DNA of 64,000 nucleotides from Iris pallida (GCA_029216955.1 JANAVB010015600.1:36444497-36508496); one strand, 5' to 3'; shown: positions 49,113 through 62,606, counted from the first letter of the stretch. Notes: generated by a model from the sequence alone, not told the origin. Program-made: numbers and translations.

Positions 49113-49640
49113 AAGTAGAAATAACACAATAATTAAATTTGTACGGTCACATGATTATTGTGTTGGTTTAGGTGAGTTGGATTGACCCTGCACACCAATA
49201 CATTTTCTAATGTGCTGACCCTTTCCTCCATATGTACGAGTAGCTTTATAATTTCTTTCTATTGTAATCGTGGGTTATAAGCCAAAATGACATATTCCAA
49301 TTAACCATTTAGTGCCTTTGCATTCCTCTACAAAATATTAATAAAAAGATATTTTTTTATATGGTCTTTTGTGATTCAATTTGTCTTTTTATTTTCGCTG
49401 CGATAACTTTGTTTTGAGATCGATTATTAACTGTGCATATCCATCCCTTGTAAAAATATTTAGACTTGTACGATATCATTTGGCAATTTTTCCGTTCTGT
49501 GAAACCGGGATGTGACAAAGCCTCCCTAAAATGTCTCCTTCGTCGACCTCCATATCATTAATGGCTAGAATACTCTCCTTAAGATTCTACATTATCTTCA
49601 ATATTAGAACTGCCATCCGTTTGATGATCATACCGATCTA
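49113..49640. other. AT-rich flank, nothing recognised
   Basis: I see no gene or repeat in this stretch other than AT-rich sequence. It lies between the end of CACTA-3 and the next MITE-like element. Confidence 0.4.
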
Positions 49641-51594
49641 GGGCCCGTTTGGTTTGCAGGATTAGACAACGTAATGTAATTGGCATTACGTTGTCAATCT
49701 AACTCGGGTGTTTGGTTGGACAAAAAAATTAGATGTAATGTAATCGCGATTACAAGTTTGATTACATTACATCAGTTTCTTCTAAACTCAATTACATCAT
49801 AAAACCTATGTAATCGCAATTACATTACAACTTAAGCGGAAGGTTGGTATGCTATAATTTGATCTTTTTGTTCGTTTTTGGTCATTTTTTGTTGTTTTTG
49901 TTTATTTTTTGTCGTTTTTGGTCATTTTTGTTCGTTTTTTGGTCGTTTTTGTTCGTTTTTTTGTCATTTTTGTTCGTTTTTGGTCATTTTTTGTTTTTTG
50001 TCGTATTTGGTCGTTTTTGTCGTTTTTTGTCATTTTTGTTATTTTTGTTAGTTTTTTTGTTTTTGTTTGTTTTTTTGGTTCGTTTTTGTCCGTTTTTTGT
50101 CATTTTGTTCGTTTTTTGTCATTTTTTTTTTCTTTTTTGGTTGTTTTTTTTTTATTGTTTTTGTCATTTTTTTGTTATTTTTGTCCCTTTTTTGTCGTTT
50201 CTGTTCGTGTTTTTGTCATTTTAGTTCCTTTTTCGTTGTTTTTGTTTATTTTTTGTCGTTTTTGTCCTTTTTTGTTGTTTTTGGTCTTTTTTTGTTCGTT
50301 TTTGGTCTTTTTTGTTGTTTTTGTTCGCTTTTTGTCATTTTTGTTCAGTTTTTTGTCGTTTTTGTCCTTTTTTGTTCGTTTTTTTGTCGTTTTATTCGTT
50401 TTTTGTCATTTTTGTTTGTTTTTGGTTGTTTTTGTTTATTTTTTGTCGTTTTTGTCCTTTTTTGTTATTTTTTTTCCTTTTTTGTCGTTTTTGTTCGTTT
50501 TTTGTCATTTTTGTTCATTTTTTATTATTTTTGTTTTTTTTGTCGTTTTTGTCCTTTTTTGTTGTTTTTGGTCTTTTTTGTTCGTTTTTGGTCGTTTTTG
50601 TTCGTTTTTTGTTATTTTTGTTCGTTTTTGTTTGTTTTTTGTTCGTTTTTGTCCTTTTTTTTGTTTTTGTCCGTTTTTTTTCCTTTTTTTCGTTTTTTAT
50701 CATTTTTGTTCGTTTTTTGTTGTTTTTATTTTTTTTTGTCATTTTTGTCCTTTTTTTGTTGTTTTTTGTCCGTTTTTTGTCGTTTTTGTTCTTTTTTGTC
50801 ATTTTTGTTCGTTTTTGGTTGTTTTTTTTGTTTTTTGTCCTTTTGTCCCTTTTTTGTACTTTTTGCCCTTTTTTGTCGTTTTTGTTCATTTTTTGCCCTT
50901 TTTTTTTTATCTTTTTTGTCAATTTTTTACTTTTTTAATTTTTTTTTTGTCGATTTTGCACATTTTTTGCCATTTCTGCATGTTATTTATCGATTTTGTC
51001 GATCTTCTACGTTTTTGACCATTTTTTACGTTTTTATTGTCCTCTATCGTTTTTTTCCTTTCATTTATTGTTGTTTTTTTGTCAATTTTTTTATTTTTAG
51101 TCATTTTTTTAATCATTATTGGTCACTTTTTATGGTTTTCACATTTTTCATCTTTTTTTTGTCGTTTTTCTTTTTATCGCTTTTTCAGTTTTTGGTTTTT
51201 TTCCTTCTGTTTTGTTTGTTTGTCATTTTTTGTATTTTTTATTTTTTGTCGTTTTTTTCGTTTTTGGTCTTTTTTAGCAGAAAACAAACTATTTTTCCCT
51301 TATTTATTTATTATTTATTTTTAGTTTTTTTCTTTTTAAAATTTTAAAAAAATTTAGTGATCCACTTTTTAAATTTTATGTTGTATTTAAAAAAATATTA
51401 AATTAGAAACTTAATTACATTACATGGTAAACCAAACATATGAATGCAATTGACGTTATATTACATGGTTTGATTACATGCTTCAACCAAACATAGTAAT
51501 GTAATTGTAATTCCATTACATTACAAACTCAATTATATTACAAATTCAATTCCATTACGATTACGATTATATTACAATGAACCAAACGCAACCC
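49641..51594. mobile_element. MITE-like element with an expanded T-rich core
   Basis: The left end GGGCCCGTTTGGTTTGC and the right end CCAAACGCAACCC form imperfect inverted repeats, flanked by TA on both sides (CTA / TAG). Just inside, both ends have ATTACATTACA and GTAATGTAATTG in direct and inverted copies, typical of PIF/Harbinger- or hAT-derived MITEs. Between them is a 1.4-kb T-rich array. The superfamily is not settled. Confidence 0.55.
49860..51285. repeat. T-rich TTTTTGTCG-type satellite, 1.4 kb
   Basis: Variant units such as GTCATTTTTGTTCGTTTTT and TTTTTGTCGTTTTTGTCC are repeated throughout. The plus strand has almost no A, so stop codons (all of which need A) are rare, and long Phe-rich frames appear in all three registers (369, 426 and 208 aa). 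These are artefacts of composition. Confidence 0.85.
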
Positions 51595-52403
51595 TAGTGT
51601 TGTTATTCTGGCACGGACATTGCAAACTTTGGTAAGGTGGTGGCGGTGGAGAACAATTTTGTGAAAGATGATGTGGAGGAAGTGGTGGTTGTTGGCTGAG
51701 TTACCGACGATTGTCGTTTGTCATTGTCGAGAACAATATCGTGTGCATTTGCACGTGGCACTTTTTTTATGTCTTTTTTTTAAATTCAGCACGTGCGGGC
51801 TCAGCTAATCGTGTCTCCTCGCACACGATCTTTAGTCAGTCGTCATGTGGTTTCGGATTCTTCGTGCGGATTTTATCCGCACTGGCTTTTTCATCATCGC
51901 CCCAAGCGCACGTCTCGCGCACTCCAAGCGCTCCAGAGCCTCACGGGGCGGCCGACGTCTTTTGACGCCGGCAACTCAAAATCTCGTTTCGCCCACGACG
52001 TCGAAGGCGTCCCCGACGTCTTCACGACGCCTATTACAGCCGATGCCGTCAAGCCACCCGTTCTATGCGCACGACGTCTTCTCGACGCTCTTAGGCACCG
52101 CACGACGGACCGCGTGGTCGGCCGTCGTTTATATCCGTAGTAGGATGATGCCAGTCCTCGATCGTCCATATGACGTTCTAGCCATTAAATTTTTATGCAC
52201 GGATATTCAATTCTGACCCACGCCAACTCAGCACTGGACACTTCTTCGTAACAATGTTTTCCTTCGATCCTTATGGTAGCAAGTATCACTTTGATATCTT
52301 TGCTTCAAACAATCAATTCTCCGTGTGAGGGTATTGGAATGCTTTTTTTTTTCTTTTTTTTTTTCATCGTTGGTCATCATGACGAAAACTCTGATATCAA
52401 CTA
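51595..52403. other. Unassigned region with GC-rich patch
   Basis: The segment 51790-52150 is GC-richer with overlapping frames (115 and 123 aa plus, 91 aa minus), none recognised. It resembles decayed LTR or promoter-type DNA rather than a gene. Confidence 0.35.
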
Positions 52404-52750
52404 GTGTAGCAGAGTGGTGGAGAATAGATATTGTTATATCGGATGAACAAAAACCTAGAAAACTTTATATGAGAAATAATACTTGGAGAGTCGATCTCTC
52501 ATAGCCCTTATTTATGGCTATCAGAAACACTAGTCTTATTTTATTTATTTGATGCCCATGACTAATATTATTAAGATAAGACAAATATTATTTAAGATGA
52601 TGGTAATCCTAATAAGAAAATATAAGTAATCTAAGAAACAATCAAAACTTATTTCACGATAAAGGAAACAATCTAAAGGTATCCTAAAAATTCTATAATC
52701 CCATAATGTTTTTTCTGAAAATCTTCGTAGGGCTGGCACACCACAACCAT
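52389..52750 (-). repeat. Possible degenerate copia-like LTR with tRNA-Met PBS
   Basis: CTCTGATATCA at 52391-52401 resembles the plus-strand image of an initiator tRNA-Met primer site (one mismatch). TGTAGCAGAG follows a few bases later, as an LTR start would. A possible end is ACAACCA near 52748, followed by a pyrimidine run. No second copy or duplication is seen, so this is tentative. Confidence 0.25.
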
Positions 52751-52932
52751 CAACCCTTTTGGTTTAAAGCCTAACAAGTACACATTTGGTTCCCAATCAA
52801 ATGACTGAATCAAGTTCATATATATTCCACATTTCGGTGATTAGCTTAGTCTTGAACTCCAACTGAAACATTTTGACACTTGGAACATAGACAAGGTCTC
52901 ATGCCAAAAACACATACAAATGTCATATTCTT

Positions 52933-55548
52933 TGTCACGCCCCGCTCCCGTAGGAGCGATCGTCCTCGCTAAGACGTGATGCCGCACGAGCCTAGATTTG
53001 CGTTCGTGCAAGGCAGTTTCATAACGGCCGATTACATCGGCTGCGACAGGGTCGTCGCACAGAAGTCCCAAGCAGAAACTTAAAACATGCAGCAGAAACT
53101 TAAAACAAGCACACATGAACACAAGTCATCCAAAAGAAGCTCTTTATTGATATTGAATACAAGATTACATTTGTGGGCGCAAGGCCAAATTACAAGTCTC
53201 TCGTGCTCACTTTTCTCTCATTTTACAATTCACTCTGCTCTCTCTCATCTCTCGATACAATACTTGAATCCAGCGGAAGCTTCGGAAGGCGATGTCCATA
53301 CATTATGTCCCGTATAAGTCTTGACTTCATGCGGTCGCACGCTTCGAATCGCCAAGGAACTCCGTGCCTCGACGCCTCCAAGCGAGCTCCGCGCCACGAG
53401 CTTCTACCTGTGCCTGCACATAAAACACTGTGTGGGTGTCAGTACTCAACTGTACTGGTAGAGTGAGCTCCTCGCCCACCCATACAAAACCGACACGTTC
53501 ATTTACTTTGTGCATTACAGGTCCCTTTACAATTGTCTTTCTAGTCTTGCCTTAGGATCAGTTTTAAGACTTGACGTCTAACCAACTCGTTATGCGACGA
53601 CAGTCGTGCTATCATGTCAACGTGTATTTCGATCGAGGCAGTGTCTCATCGCTTATACACTTGACCGAACTACAACTCGGGACGGCAGGGTCGTGCCATA
53701 CTCTATTCGAGACTTAAACATATTCGAGATAGCGCTTCGTCGAGGAGCAACTCATGCGAACTCGGCCGTGCCAAGACCTTTACTCAAACCCAAGTGCCTC
53801 TAGACTTTGCCTAGACTTGTTCGTGCTTCAAGTTGAGGTCGTGCCTAACGACTCCCTGACTTAGCCAACTTTTACATTTCGGTCCTTTCGACTTAAAGTG
53901 ATGGCACTCGACTTAACTTATGCAAACTTAGGCCAACAATACCGATACGCGAAAGCCAATACGCGAATACCAATATTGATACACGAAAGCCAATACTTGA
54001 TATGTGAAAGCCAATACGCGAATGCCAATACTTGATACGCGAAAGCCTTGCTTTGTGCCGAAGCACGTGTCTTGCTGACATAAGCTATAACTCATTCCTT
54101 CCTTAATGATACAGGGCTGGCACTAACGGGATTACATCTTGCTGACTTGATACATGTCGTGCTAAACTGTCTCATGATTCGACCGATGCCGTGCTAGTAC
54201 ATGACGCTATCCAAAGGCAAACACGCAGATTTTCGCTCTTGCCGACACATCTACATGAGTGGTCACTAGCAATGTCAAGCTATCTTGGATCTCGGCTCGT
54301 GGGATATCAGCTCGTTCCTACACGGGTAGCTAGCCCGGAGGCGCCGAAGTCTCCCATGCGGTAATCCAGCATCCTACCTTGAGCCTCACTCGTTCCTTCC
54401 GGGCCGAATCGGTCCCTTGGCCTAGGCAACCGTTCGAGAAAACTTCACCTTGTCGACAAGTTGTCCAATGACCATGCAAGACTCAACTCGATCTGCCAAT
54501 CCTTCCTTAACATGACTATGCTTTCCTTCTATCTGTCGAGACTCCCAAGTAGCGGGACTGATCTCGTGCACTTCCTTATCAAGACTTTTAGCAAGACTCC
54601 CAAGTAGCGGGACGAATCTTAACGACAACAAGTCGCGTGGACTTCCTTTGATCGTGGCATACTCTTTACTAGATCCACCGTAGCTCGTGCCTTAGACAGA
54701 CCTGGTTCTATAGGCGACGCTATCACTCAAGTCATATACTTTATACGACGAGCCTTGTTCTCAAGGGACTACGCGACTTGACAACCGCAGCTAGAGTAGG
54801 ACAGTACGAGAAATGGCTTCGATAGCCCAGCATAATACTTGTTTAACTTATTTGGGCAATGACTCGATGAGCAAGGGCTACGCCGAGCTATGCATCGAGG
54901 GAACCTGCTATGCACGGGGTCGACTTAAACAACCAACTCTTGGGTGCCTAGACTTAAGCCAACGGGTTGTGCAAGATGACTTAAACCACGGGACGTGCGA
55001 AGGCTATGCCAAGCCTTGGACGACGGGACCATGCATGCATTTTCAAGCATTCATGCGGGCGACGCCTATGACTTAGGCCAATTTGAGCGTTGGGACAACA
55101 CGATAGGACCGTGCATGCATTGTCAAGTATACACGCAGGCGACGCCTATGACTTAGGCTATTTCAAGTGTCGGGACAACTTAGCAGCTTAAGCCAACTTC
55201 CTTCTCCCAAGCCACGGGATCGAAGGATCGAGTGTCATTTGAAAGCACGCTGAGCCAACTTCTATGAAGACCGTGGGACCATTTTCCATGTTCTAAGACA
55301 TTCCGACGGGTCGGGATTATTCCCTTAGCTATGTGCGTTCGTAGCTTTTATATTAGCCTACTTGTGCAGGTTAAAATTATGCGAGTTATTAAGTGAAGGC
55401 TAAGATGAGGCAAGTTCACCGAAACTACCCCACCTGAGCGAGGAGTCGCCTCGACTGAGCTAGCCTTCGAGCAGTCGTTACAAGGCTAAGTCCGAACGCC
55501 GTCGACGTTTCGATTCCTCCGATTGACTTTGTGGGACGGGACACTACA
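52933..55548 (-). repeat. 3' LTR of the non-coding element
   Basis: 2616 bp, TGTCACGCCCCGC to GGGACACTACA. It includes a minisatellite of GCCAATACGCGAA units at about 53938-54050, present also in the other LTR (about 58998-59110). Short frames (97, 87, 69 aa) are shared by both LTRs simply because the LTRs are duplicates. Confidence 0.9.
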
Positions 55549-57990
55549 TCATACACCACTCAGAACAAGTCTCGTCCTCGAGACTTTTCTGAAGGCAAGC
55601 CATCATACCATTTCTATGGCCAAGACTTAATCGTACCCACTGCGCCTACGCGTTACTTCAATTTTGAGCCACGCTCGCATGACTATCAATCCTTTTCTTT
55701 AACACGATTTTAAATCGTCGACACTTTCCATCCTCAAATCTCGTTTGAATTCAACGTATCACTTGGTGGGATCGTGCACGCATACCAGGCATCTCCAAAA
55801 TACATGCATTCAGCCAAGCCGCATGATAGAGAATTCATCGTTCTCACTCGAGTCGCATCGTGCACATACTCAGGCGTCCCTGAAATATATGCATGTCAGC
55901 CGAATCTCGTGAGGGGTATTCCTATATTCGTGATTCTTACTATCCATCCATGCCAATCCTCAAGATCAATCCTTCGATTGTTAACACTTGAAACAGGGCG
56001 TCTCGCCTAACCGCTAGGCCATTTTTTCGAGGCTAAGTCAATATCAGGATTGGAATCATAGTTCTCCAACAATAATGCCAACACTGACCCCAATCCTAGG
56101 GTCAAACCAAAGTCGATAGTACAGAATTTTTCTACCCAAGCTCGCATCACTCAAATTTCTAAACATCGAGCACGATCACCTATTCGCATCAATGCATGCG
56201 TTGCGCGTATTCGAATCCATTCAAATCAACAATTCTAACCAATTCATGTATTCGATCACGAGGTCATCTAGCTTTGATAATACATTGCACCCCAATCTCA
56301 CGTGAGTCCGATCATCCACGGTGGTTCATGAATCACCATGCAATGCTCCCGCTTTATAATCAATCTCATCGGGGCGTAACTCTTGCTTGCGTCTAGACTA
56401 ATTCATTCTCGATACGCGAATTGGACCTACGCAATCCTTAGATTCGATTCATCAAGTGCACTGAGTCATTCTCGAGTCCACCTTCGCATCAAACCGCAAG
56501 TTGAAACATACAAATTGACATGCCATACAAGTTCGATCACCCCCGCTGTATGAATTACCACACCAGCGCTCACGCAGAGTGATCGCCCTAATCGGCGCGA
56601 CGCATGTGCGAGGCTGGAGTTGCGCTCGCATAAGACAAAGACGTCAACATCGTGGTTGTCAATGAAGCAAATCCAAACATTTCATTCCATCCAATCCAAG
56701 TTTGATAGTCCGTTCGTCATTCGTTCAACTAGAAAATCCTCGAGCCAAGTTTATCTTTTGCTCGATACATTTCAACATCATGAGTATAGCATCCATCGGA
56801 ACAATGACACTTGCACGATCGTCATTCGCCGAGTTAGAGTACCCCCGAGTTATCGCATAGCGATCTTTGGTACGCCTCAATACCATCGACGATATGCGTA
56901 ACCTGACGATCTTCCTTTGCAACCAATTTTGAGTCGTACGACTGATGCTATTGTCCGAACTGGATATACCATAATTCCTCGATATTCAAGATCAAGTTCG
57001 ATCGCTATTTCTCAAACTAGTTTCAATATCATTGTCCAAAACTCAAGTCACATTTCATTTGACTCAATCCGAAATCGTACGCGCGATCCTCTAGGTTTCC
57101 TCGATCAAGACATTCACTTTTATTCATCGTTCTGAATCGTTTTCTAACTCGCGTTGCCCATTCACAAGTTGTCCGATCGACATCTCGTTCGAGACATCGA
57201 AGTCACGACCAACTAAGCATGACGCGTTCTAAGGCTTTGCGCGACCACATCGCCTCGTCGACACACTCGCCGTTACTCGTAATCCTCAATTTTTGCTCGA
57301 ATGATTTCCAAGAAAATCCATACATCACTCGGATTCGAGCCATCCGATCTAGTCCTCAATCACGTTTGCATCATTCGCTAAGATATCTTTCAGATTCGTT
57401 CGACGAATCCCTAGCATAATCGCACACGTCGCATCGACGTACTAAGTCGTTCGCATTGTTCCTCAAAATCTAAAATAATCATTCGTGTACGCCTAAGCGT
57501 TAGTTCGATAGCGTTCCTATCGATAGACACTCTAAGTGTAGCTTCGTTTCCGACCGAGCGGTACTTGATATCGCTCGTCACTCATTTGCACCAAAAGTCG
57601 AGGTGCGCGACACACGGCACAACTTAGCCAAAAGGCCGTGTGCATAGCTACCCCCGTGCGGACAATATTCCGAGTTTGCACGCTCATTCGCTAATATCGA
57701 CGTAGGACTATTTGGGCATGCACGCGACTTTTCCAACTTTAGTACGTGTTTTCATTCGAGACAAGTTTGACATCGTTCGGCACAAAGGCCTACCAACATG
57801 TCCGGCGATGTCCTATCGATGCGTTCGATGGAACGCTTTTACGAGCTTTTGAAAATATTTAGACTTATTGTATGGACATGCCGAGGGACAATCGAGAGAG
57901 AGCGCACACTTATTTTCCAACGACGAGCTTTCAAAACTAAAAAATTCGACGTGAAGTCCAAGGACGTAAAGCCGTGCTCTGATACCATTA
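55549..57990 (-). other. Internal domain of the non-coding element
   Basis: Moderately AT-rich and full of TCG-type motifs, with no coding signal in six frames. Its left edge, on the minus strand, reads AGTGGTGTATGA before the LTR, a weak polypurine tract. Confidence 0.8.
57976..57987 (-). other. Primer-binding site, initiator tRNA-Met
   Basis: The plus strand GCTCTGATACCA is the image of the TGGTATCAGAGC site used by most plant LTR elements, 3 bases from the LTR at 57991. Confidence 0.9.
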
Positions 57991-60609
57991 TGTCACGCCC
58001 CACTCCCGTAGGAGCGATCGTCCTCGCTAAGGCGTGATGCTGCACGAGCCTAGATTTACGCTCGTGCAAGGCAGTTTCATAAAGGCCGATTACATCGTCT
58101 GCGACATGGTCATCGTACAGAAGTCCCAAGCAGAAATATTGAAACATGCAGCGGAAATTTAGAACAAGCACACATGAACACAAGTCATCCAAAAGAAGCA
58201 CTTTATTGATATTGAATAAAAGATTACATTTGTGGGTGCAAGACCAAATTACAAGTCTCCCGTGCTCACTTTTCTCTCATTTTACAATTCACTCTACTCT
58301 CTCTCATCTCTCGATACAATACTTGAATCCAGCGGAAGCTTCGGAAGGCGATGTCCATACATTATGTCCCGTATAAGTCTTGACTTCATGCGGTCGCACA
58401 CTTCGAATCGCCAAGGAACTCCGTGCCTCGACGCCTCCAAGCGAGCTCCGCGCCACGAGCTTCTACCTGTGCCTGCACATGAAACACTGTGTGGGTGTCA
58501 GTACTCAACTGTACTAGTGGAGTGAGCTCCTCGCCTACCCATACAAAACCGATACGTTCATTTACTTTGTACATTACAGGTCCCTTTACAATTGTCTTTC
58601 TAGTCTTGCCTTAGGATCAGTTTTAAGACTTGACGTCTAACCAACTCGTTATGCGACGACATAGTCGTGCTATCATGTTAATGTGTATTTCGATCGAGGC
58701 AGTGCCTCATCGCTTATGCACTTGACCGAACTACAATTCAGGACGGCAGGGTCGTGCCATACTCTATTCGAGACTTAAACATATTCGAGATAGCGCTTCG
58801 TCGAGGAGCAACTCATGCGAACTCGGCCGTGCCAAGACCTTTACTCAAACCCAAGTGCCTCTAGACTTTGCCTAGACTTGTCTGTGCTTCAAGTTGAGGT
58901 CGTGCCTAACGACTCACTGACTTAGCCAACTTTTACATTTCGGTCCTTTCGACTTAAAGTGATGGCACTCGACTTAACTTATGCAAACTTAGGCCAACAA
59001 TGCCGATACGCAAAAGCCAATATGCGAATGCCAATATTGATAAACGAAAGCCAATACTTGATACGCGAATGCCAATACGCGAATGCCAATACTTGATACG
59101 CGAAAGCCTTGCTTATTGCCGAAGCACGTATCTTGCTGACATAAGCTATAACTCATTCCTTTCTTAATGATACAGGGCTAACACTAACGGAATTACATCT
59201 TGCTGACTTGATACATGTCGTGCTAGACTATCTCATGATTCGACGGACGCCGTGCTAGTACATGACGCTATCCAAAGGCAAACACGTGGATTGCCGCTCT
59301 TGCCGACACATCTATATGAGTGGTCACTAGCAATGTCAAGCTATCTTGGATCTCGGCTCGTGGGATATCAGCTCGTCCCTACACGGGTAGCTAGCCCGGA
59401 GGCATCGAAGTCTCCCATGCGGTCATCCAGCATCCTACCTTGAGCCTCACTCGTTCCTCCCGGACCGAATCGGTCCCTTGGCCTAGGCAACCGTTCGAGG
59501 AAACTTTACCTTGTCGACAAGTTGTCCAATGACCATGCAAGACTCAACTCGATCTGCCAATCCTTCCTTAACATGACTATGCTTTCCTTCTATCTGTCGA
59601 GACTCCCAAGTAGCGGGACCGATCTCGTGCACTTCCTTATCAAGACTTTTTGCAAGACTCCCAAGTAGCGGGACGAATCTCGGCGACAACAAGTCGCATG
59701 GACTTCCTTTGATCGTGGCATACTCTTTACTAGATCCACCGTAGCTCGTGCCTTAGACAGACCTGGTTCTATAGGCGACGATATCGCTCAAGTCATATAC
59801 TTTATACGACGAGCCTTGTTCTCAAGGGACTACGCGACTTGACAACCGCAGCTAGAGCGGGACAGTACTAGAAATGGCTTCGATAGCCCAGCATAATACT
59901 TGTTTAACTTATTCGGGCAACGACTCGACGAGCAAGGGCTACGTCGAGCTACGTATCGAGGGAACGTACTATGCACGGGGTCGACTTAAACAACCAACTC
60001 TTGGGTGCCTAGACTTAAGCCAACGGGCCGTGCAAGATGACTTAAACCACGGGACGTGCGAAGGCTATGCCAAGCCTTGGACGACGGGACCATGCATGCA
60101 TTTTCAAGCATTCATGCGGGCGACGCCTATGACTTAGGCCAATTCGAGCGTTGGGACAACACGATAGGACCGTGCATACTTTGTCAAGCATACACGCAGG
60201 CGACGCCTATGACTTAGGCTATTTCAAGTGTCGGGACAACTTAGCAGCTTAAACCAACTTTCTTCTCCCAAGCCACGGGATCGAAGGATCGAGTGTCATT
60301 TGAAAGCACGCTGAACCGACTTCTATGAAGATCGTGGGACCATTTTCCATATTCTAAGACATTCCGACGGGTCGGGATTATTCCCTTAGCTATGTGCATT
60401 CGTAGCTTTTATATTAGCCTACTTGTGTAGGTTGAAATCATGCGAGTTATCAAGTGAAGGCTAAGATGAGGCAAGTTCACCGAAACTACCCCACCTGAGC
60501 GAGGAGTCGTCTCGACCGAGCTAGCCTTCGAGCAGCCGTTGCAAGGCTAAGTCCGAACGTCGTCGGCGTTTCGATTCCTCCGATTGACTTTGCGGGACGG
60601 GGCACTACA
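57991..60609 (-). repeat. 5' LTR of the non-coding element
   Basis: 2619 bp, TGTCACGCCCCAC to GGGGCACTACA, partner of 52933-55548. Point differences and a 2-base indel near 58660 separate the two. On the minus strand this copy would hold the promoter. Confidence 0.9.
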
Positions 60610-60757
60610 TTCTTGTAGCTATATATAAAATCACATGACAAATTTTGGATAATGCTACATAGTTACATGTCCATAAAATTGCCTCAGGGGCTCCCCATTG
60701 GACAGTAGACAGAAACATGTTCATCCACATGTTGGAATCGGACACGTCCTACAAGCG

Positions 60758-61483
60758 TTCCGATACCATGTCTGAGACGTTGCCGCATCGAAAACTTAGG
60801 CCAACCGACCTGGGATAACCAACCCTCGTCTAACAGACACCAAGCACAGATAAAGTCAAGTATATGGCGGTGACTACGTCACCTGGACAAATTTCAATCT
60901 CTATTACTCAAATAAAATTACATGATTGACAAAAACAATGTTGAACCCTTTACCTTAATAGGTTCAATCTTCTCACCACACTCAAGAAGAAAAGAAAGAG
61001 ATTACAATTGAAATTGCTCACAATCCTTAGCAATCTCCCTAACCGAAGTTGACGACTCCTCGATTAGATCTCTTCTTCCTTTTGTCTTGTATGACGAAGT
61101 CCTAATAGCAAATTGGAGAATTTCTCTTAAATCTCCTGTGGACGAGCACCCCGAATCTCAATTTGGTGCTATATCTTTGTGCCTCCACTCACCATATAAA
61201 TATGATGAGAAACCTAATTTTAGGGTTAGAAAACCCTAAAAGTAGCCCACAATCAGATTTGGCCGTCCACCAACAACCAATGTTGTAGATTATATCCCAT
61301 CACCAATTATGGACGACTAAATAGGATCAAATTAAATATTTGATACAAATTTTTAAATCTAATCAAATCAAATATTTAATGTAGATTTTCAAATCATATC
61401 AAATCAAATCTGTTATCATATTTGGACTCCAAAATTTGCTTTTACCAAATTCAGACTTGACTCCAACAATTTTCCCCTCCAGT
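60758..61483 (-). repeat. Copia-like LTR with PBS and PPT on opposite sides
   Basis: The LTR spans 60769-61469 (701 bp), TGTCTGAGACG to GACTCCAACA. Left of it TTCCGATACCA (60758-60768) resembles the tRNA-Met primer site image with two mismatches. Right of it ATTTTCCCCTCC is, on the minus strand, a polypurine tract before TGTTGGAGTC, the common Ty1/copia LTR start. On the minus strand the order is PPT-LTR-PBS, so internal domains lie on both sides. No RT or integrase is visible nearby. Confidence 0.6.
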
Positions 61484-62534
61484 CTGATGAAAGGGTGTTG
61501 TCCTCAATAGATCCTCAACTAGACTCCATGACTGTCACCCCATGACAGAAATCCTGCTCTCCCATGCCAATGATCTTCGCCCCCCCCCCACCCCCCTCGA
61601 GTTTCCTTGCATCTTCCTTCGTTCACAGCTCCTCGACCGTCAAGTCGACGCTAGCTGCCAAACGTAACACCTCCTGCACCACTGGGATCATGTCGACATC
61701 AATGACATGATCAAGATCGAAGTCCCTGACGATCAGTCTCACCGTGAGTCTTGGCTTCCTATCCCCGACTTTCGTCTTTCACCGGAACATGTTATCGTAG
61801 TGACGAGCTTCTTTACCCTTGGCTGGCCCAACCAAGCGGACGGTGCGGTTCTCTCGAGGTTCGAATTCTTGAACTTGTCCACCTTCGTGTCCGACACTGA
61901 AGCTTCTCCGTACACATGCATCCTAGAGTAGAATATCATGGAATGTGCACGCCATCGACGACCCACAGCTTCTCCGAAACTGTGTGAATGGAGATGCTCC
62001 CACCTCTGATTGAGTTTGCTGCAAACCTTGATCTCTTCCGTGGCTTCGAACTGTTAAAATCAATGCCGTCCTACAAAGATTTGGCAAACCACCCGTCACC
62101 AAAATTGGATCCGTAGAGAAACCCCCACATGGAGATCGACCAGCTGTCATAGGACCGACAGACTGAATCTTAATATTTGATTCACCTCCGTTCATCGCTT
62201 TGTCTCGACGAACCGAATCCTCTGTAACCCTCAAAACTTCTTCAAGACTCTCCTCAGTAAGTTCCCGAAGATCCAACTCCTGTCGAGCATCCCTCGAGCC
62301 TCCATCTGGTGTTTGTGGCATGTTTGCACAACTCAACAGCTTGAGCCTCTACATGCCATAACACAAATATTCTCGAGCCAGCTGTTGACAATCCTTCGCA
62401 AGCATCCAATCTTTGTCCCTAAATAAAATGTGACAGCTATCTTCTATAAAGTCTGCGATAGAACATGAGGGAGGAGGGGGGACGGCGGCGGCGGCTTCAT
62501 CCTTCTCAGCCCCACGGGTGCACCAATTGTGCAC
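61484..62534 (-). pseudogene. Unrecognised decayed coding region next to the copia-like LTR
   Basis: Minus-strand frames at 62534-62349 (DFIEDSCHILFRDKDWMLA, preceded by an Ala/Pro run) and 62336-61923 (ARQELDLRELTEESLEEVL) follow each other closely, with a further overlapping frame to 61739. Composition and helix-forming stretches look protein-coding, but I cannot name a family. Position suggests it lies in the 3' part of a retrotransposon internal domain. Poly-C runs near 61584-61598 are noted. Confidence 0.35.
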
Positions 62535-62606
62535 TCGCGGGGGCTAAATACCTTTTTCATAATTTTCATTGAAATAAAAGATTCATTCTACGAGACTGGA
62601 GTTACA

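Larger units (their letters stand above)
52928..60614 (-). mobile_element. Complete non-coding LTR retrotransposon (LARD-like) with TSD TTCTT
   Basis: Two LTRs of about 2.6 kb (52933-55548 and 57991-60609) flank a 2442-bp internal domain. The element is bounded by TTCTT on both sides (52928-52932, 60610-60614). LTRs begin TGTCACGCCCC and end CACTACA. The PBS next to the right LTR shows that the sense strand is minus. The internal region has no frame longer than about 95 aa and no retroviral motif, so the element depends on proteins from another one. The LTRs differ by few per cent by eye. Confidence 0.92.

Noticed and set aside
49844..51347. Phe-rich frames of 369, 426 and 208 aa that look like membrane proteins
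   Set aside because: The strand has almost no A, so stops cannot occur; all three frames are open together and the text is a short repeat.
53173..53466. 97-aa and other frames repeated at 58232-58525 and elsewhere as paralogous genes
   Set aside because: They lie at equivalent positions of two LTRs of one element and are duplicated with it; no domain is recognised.
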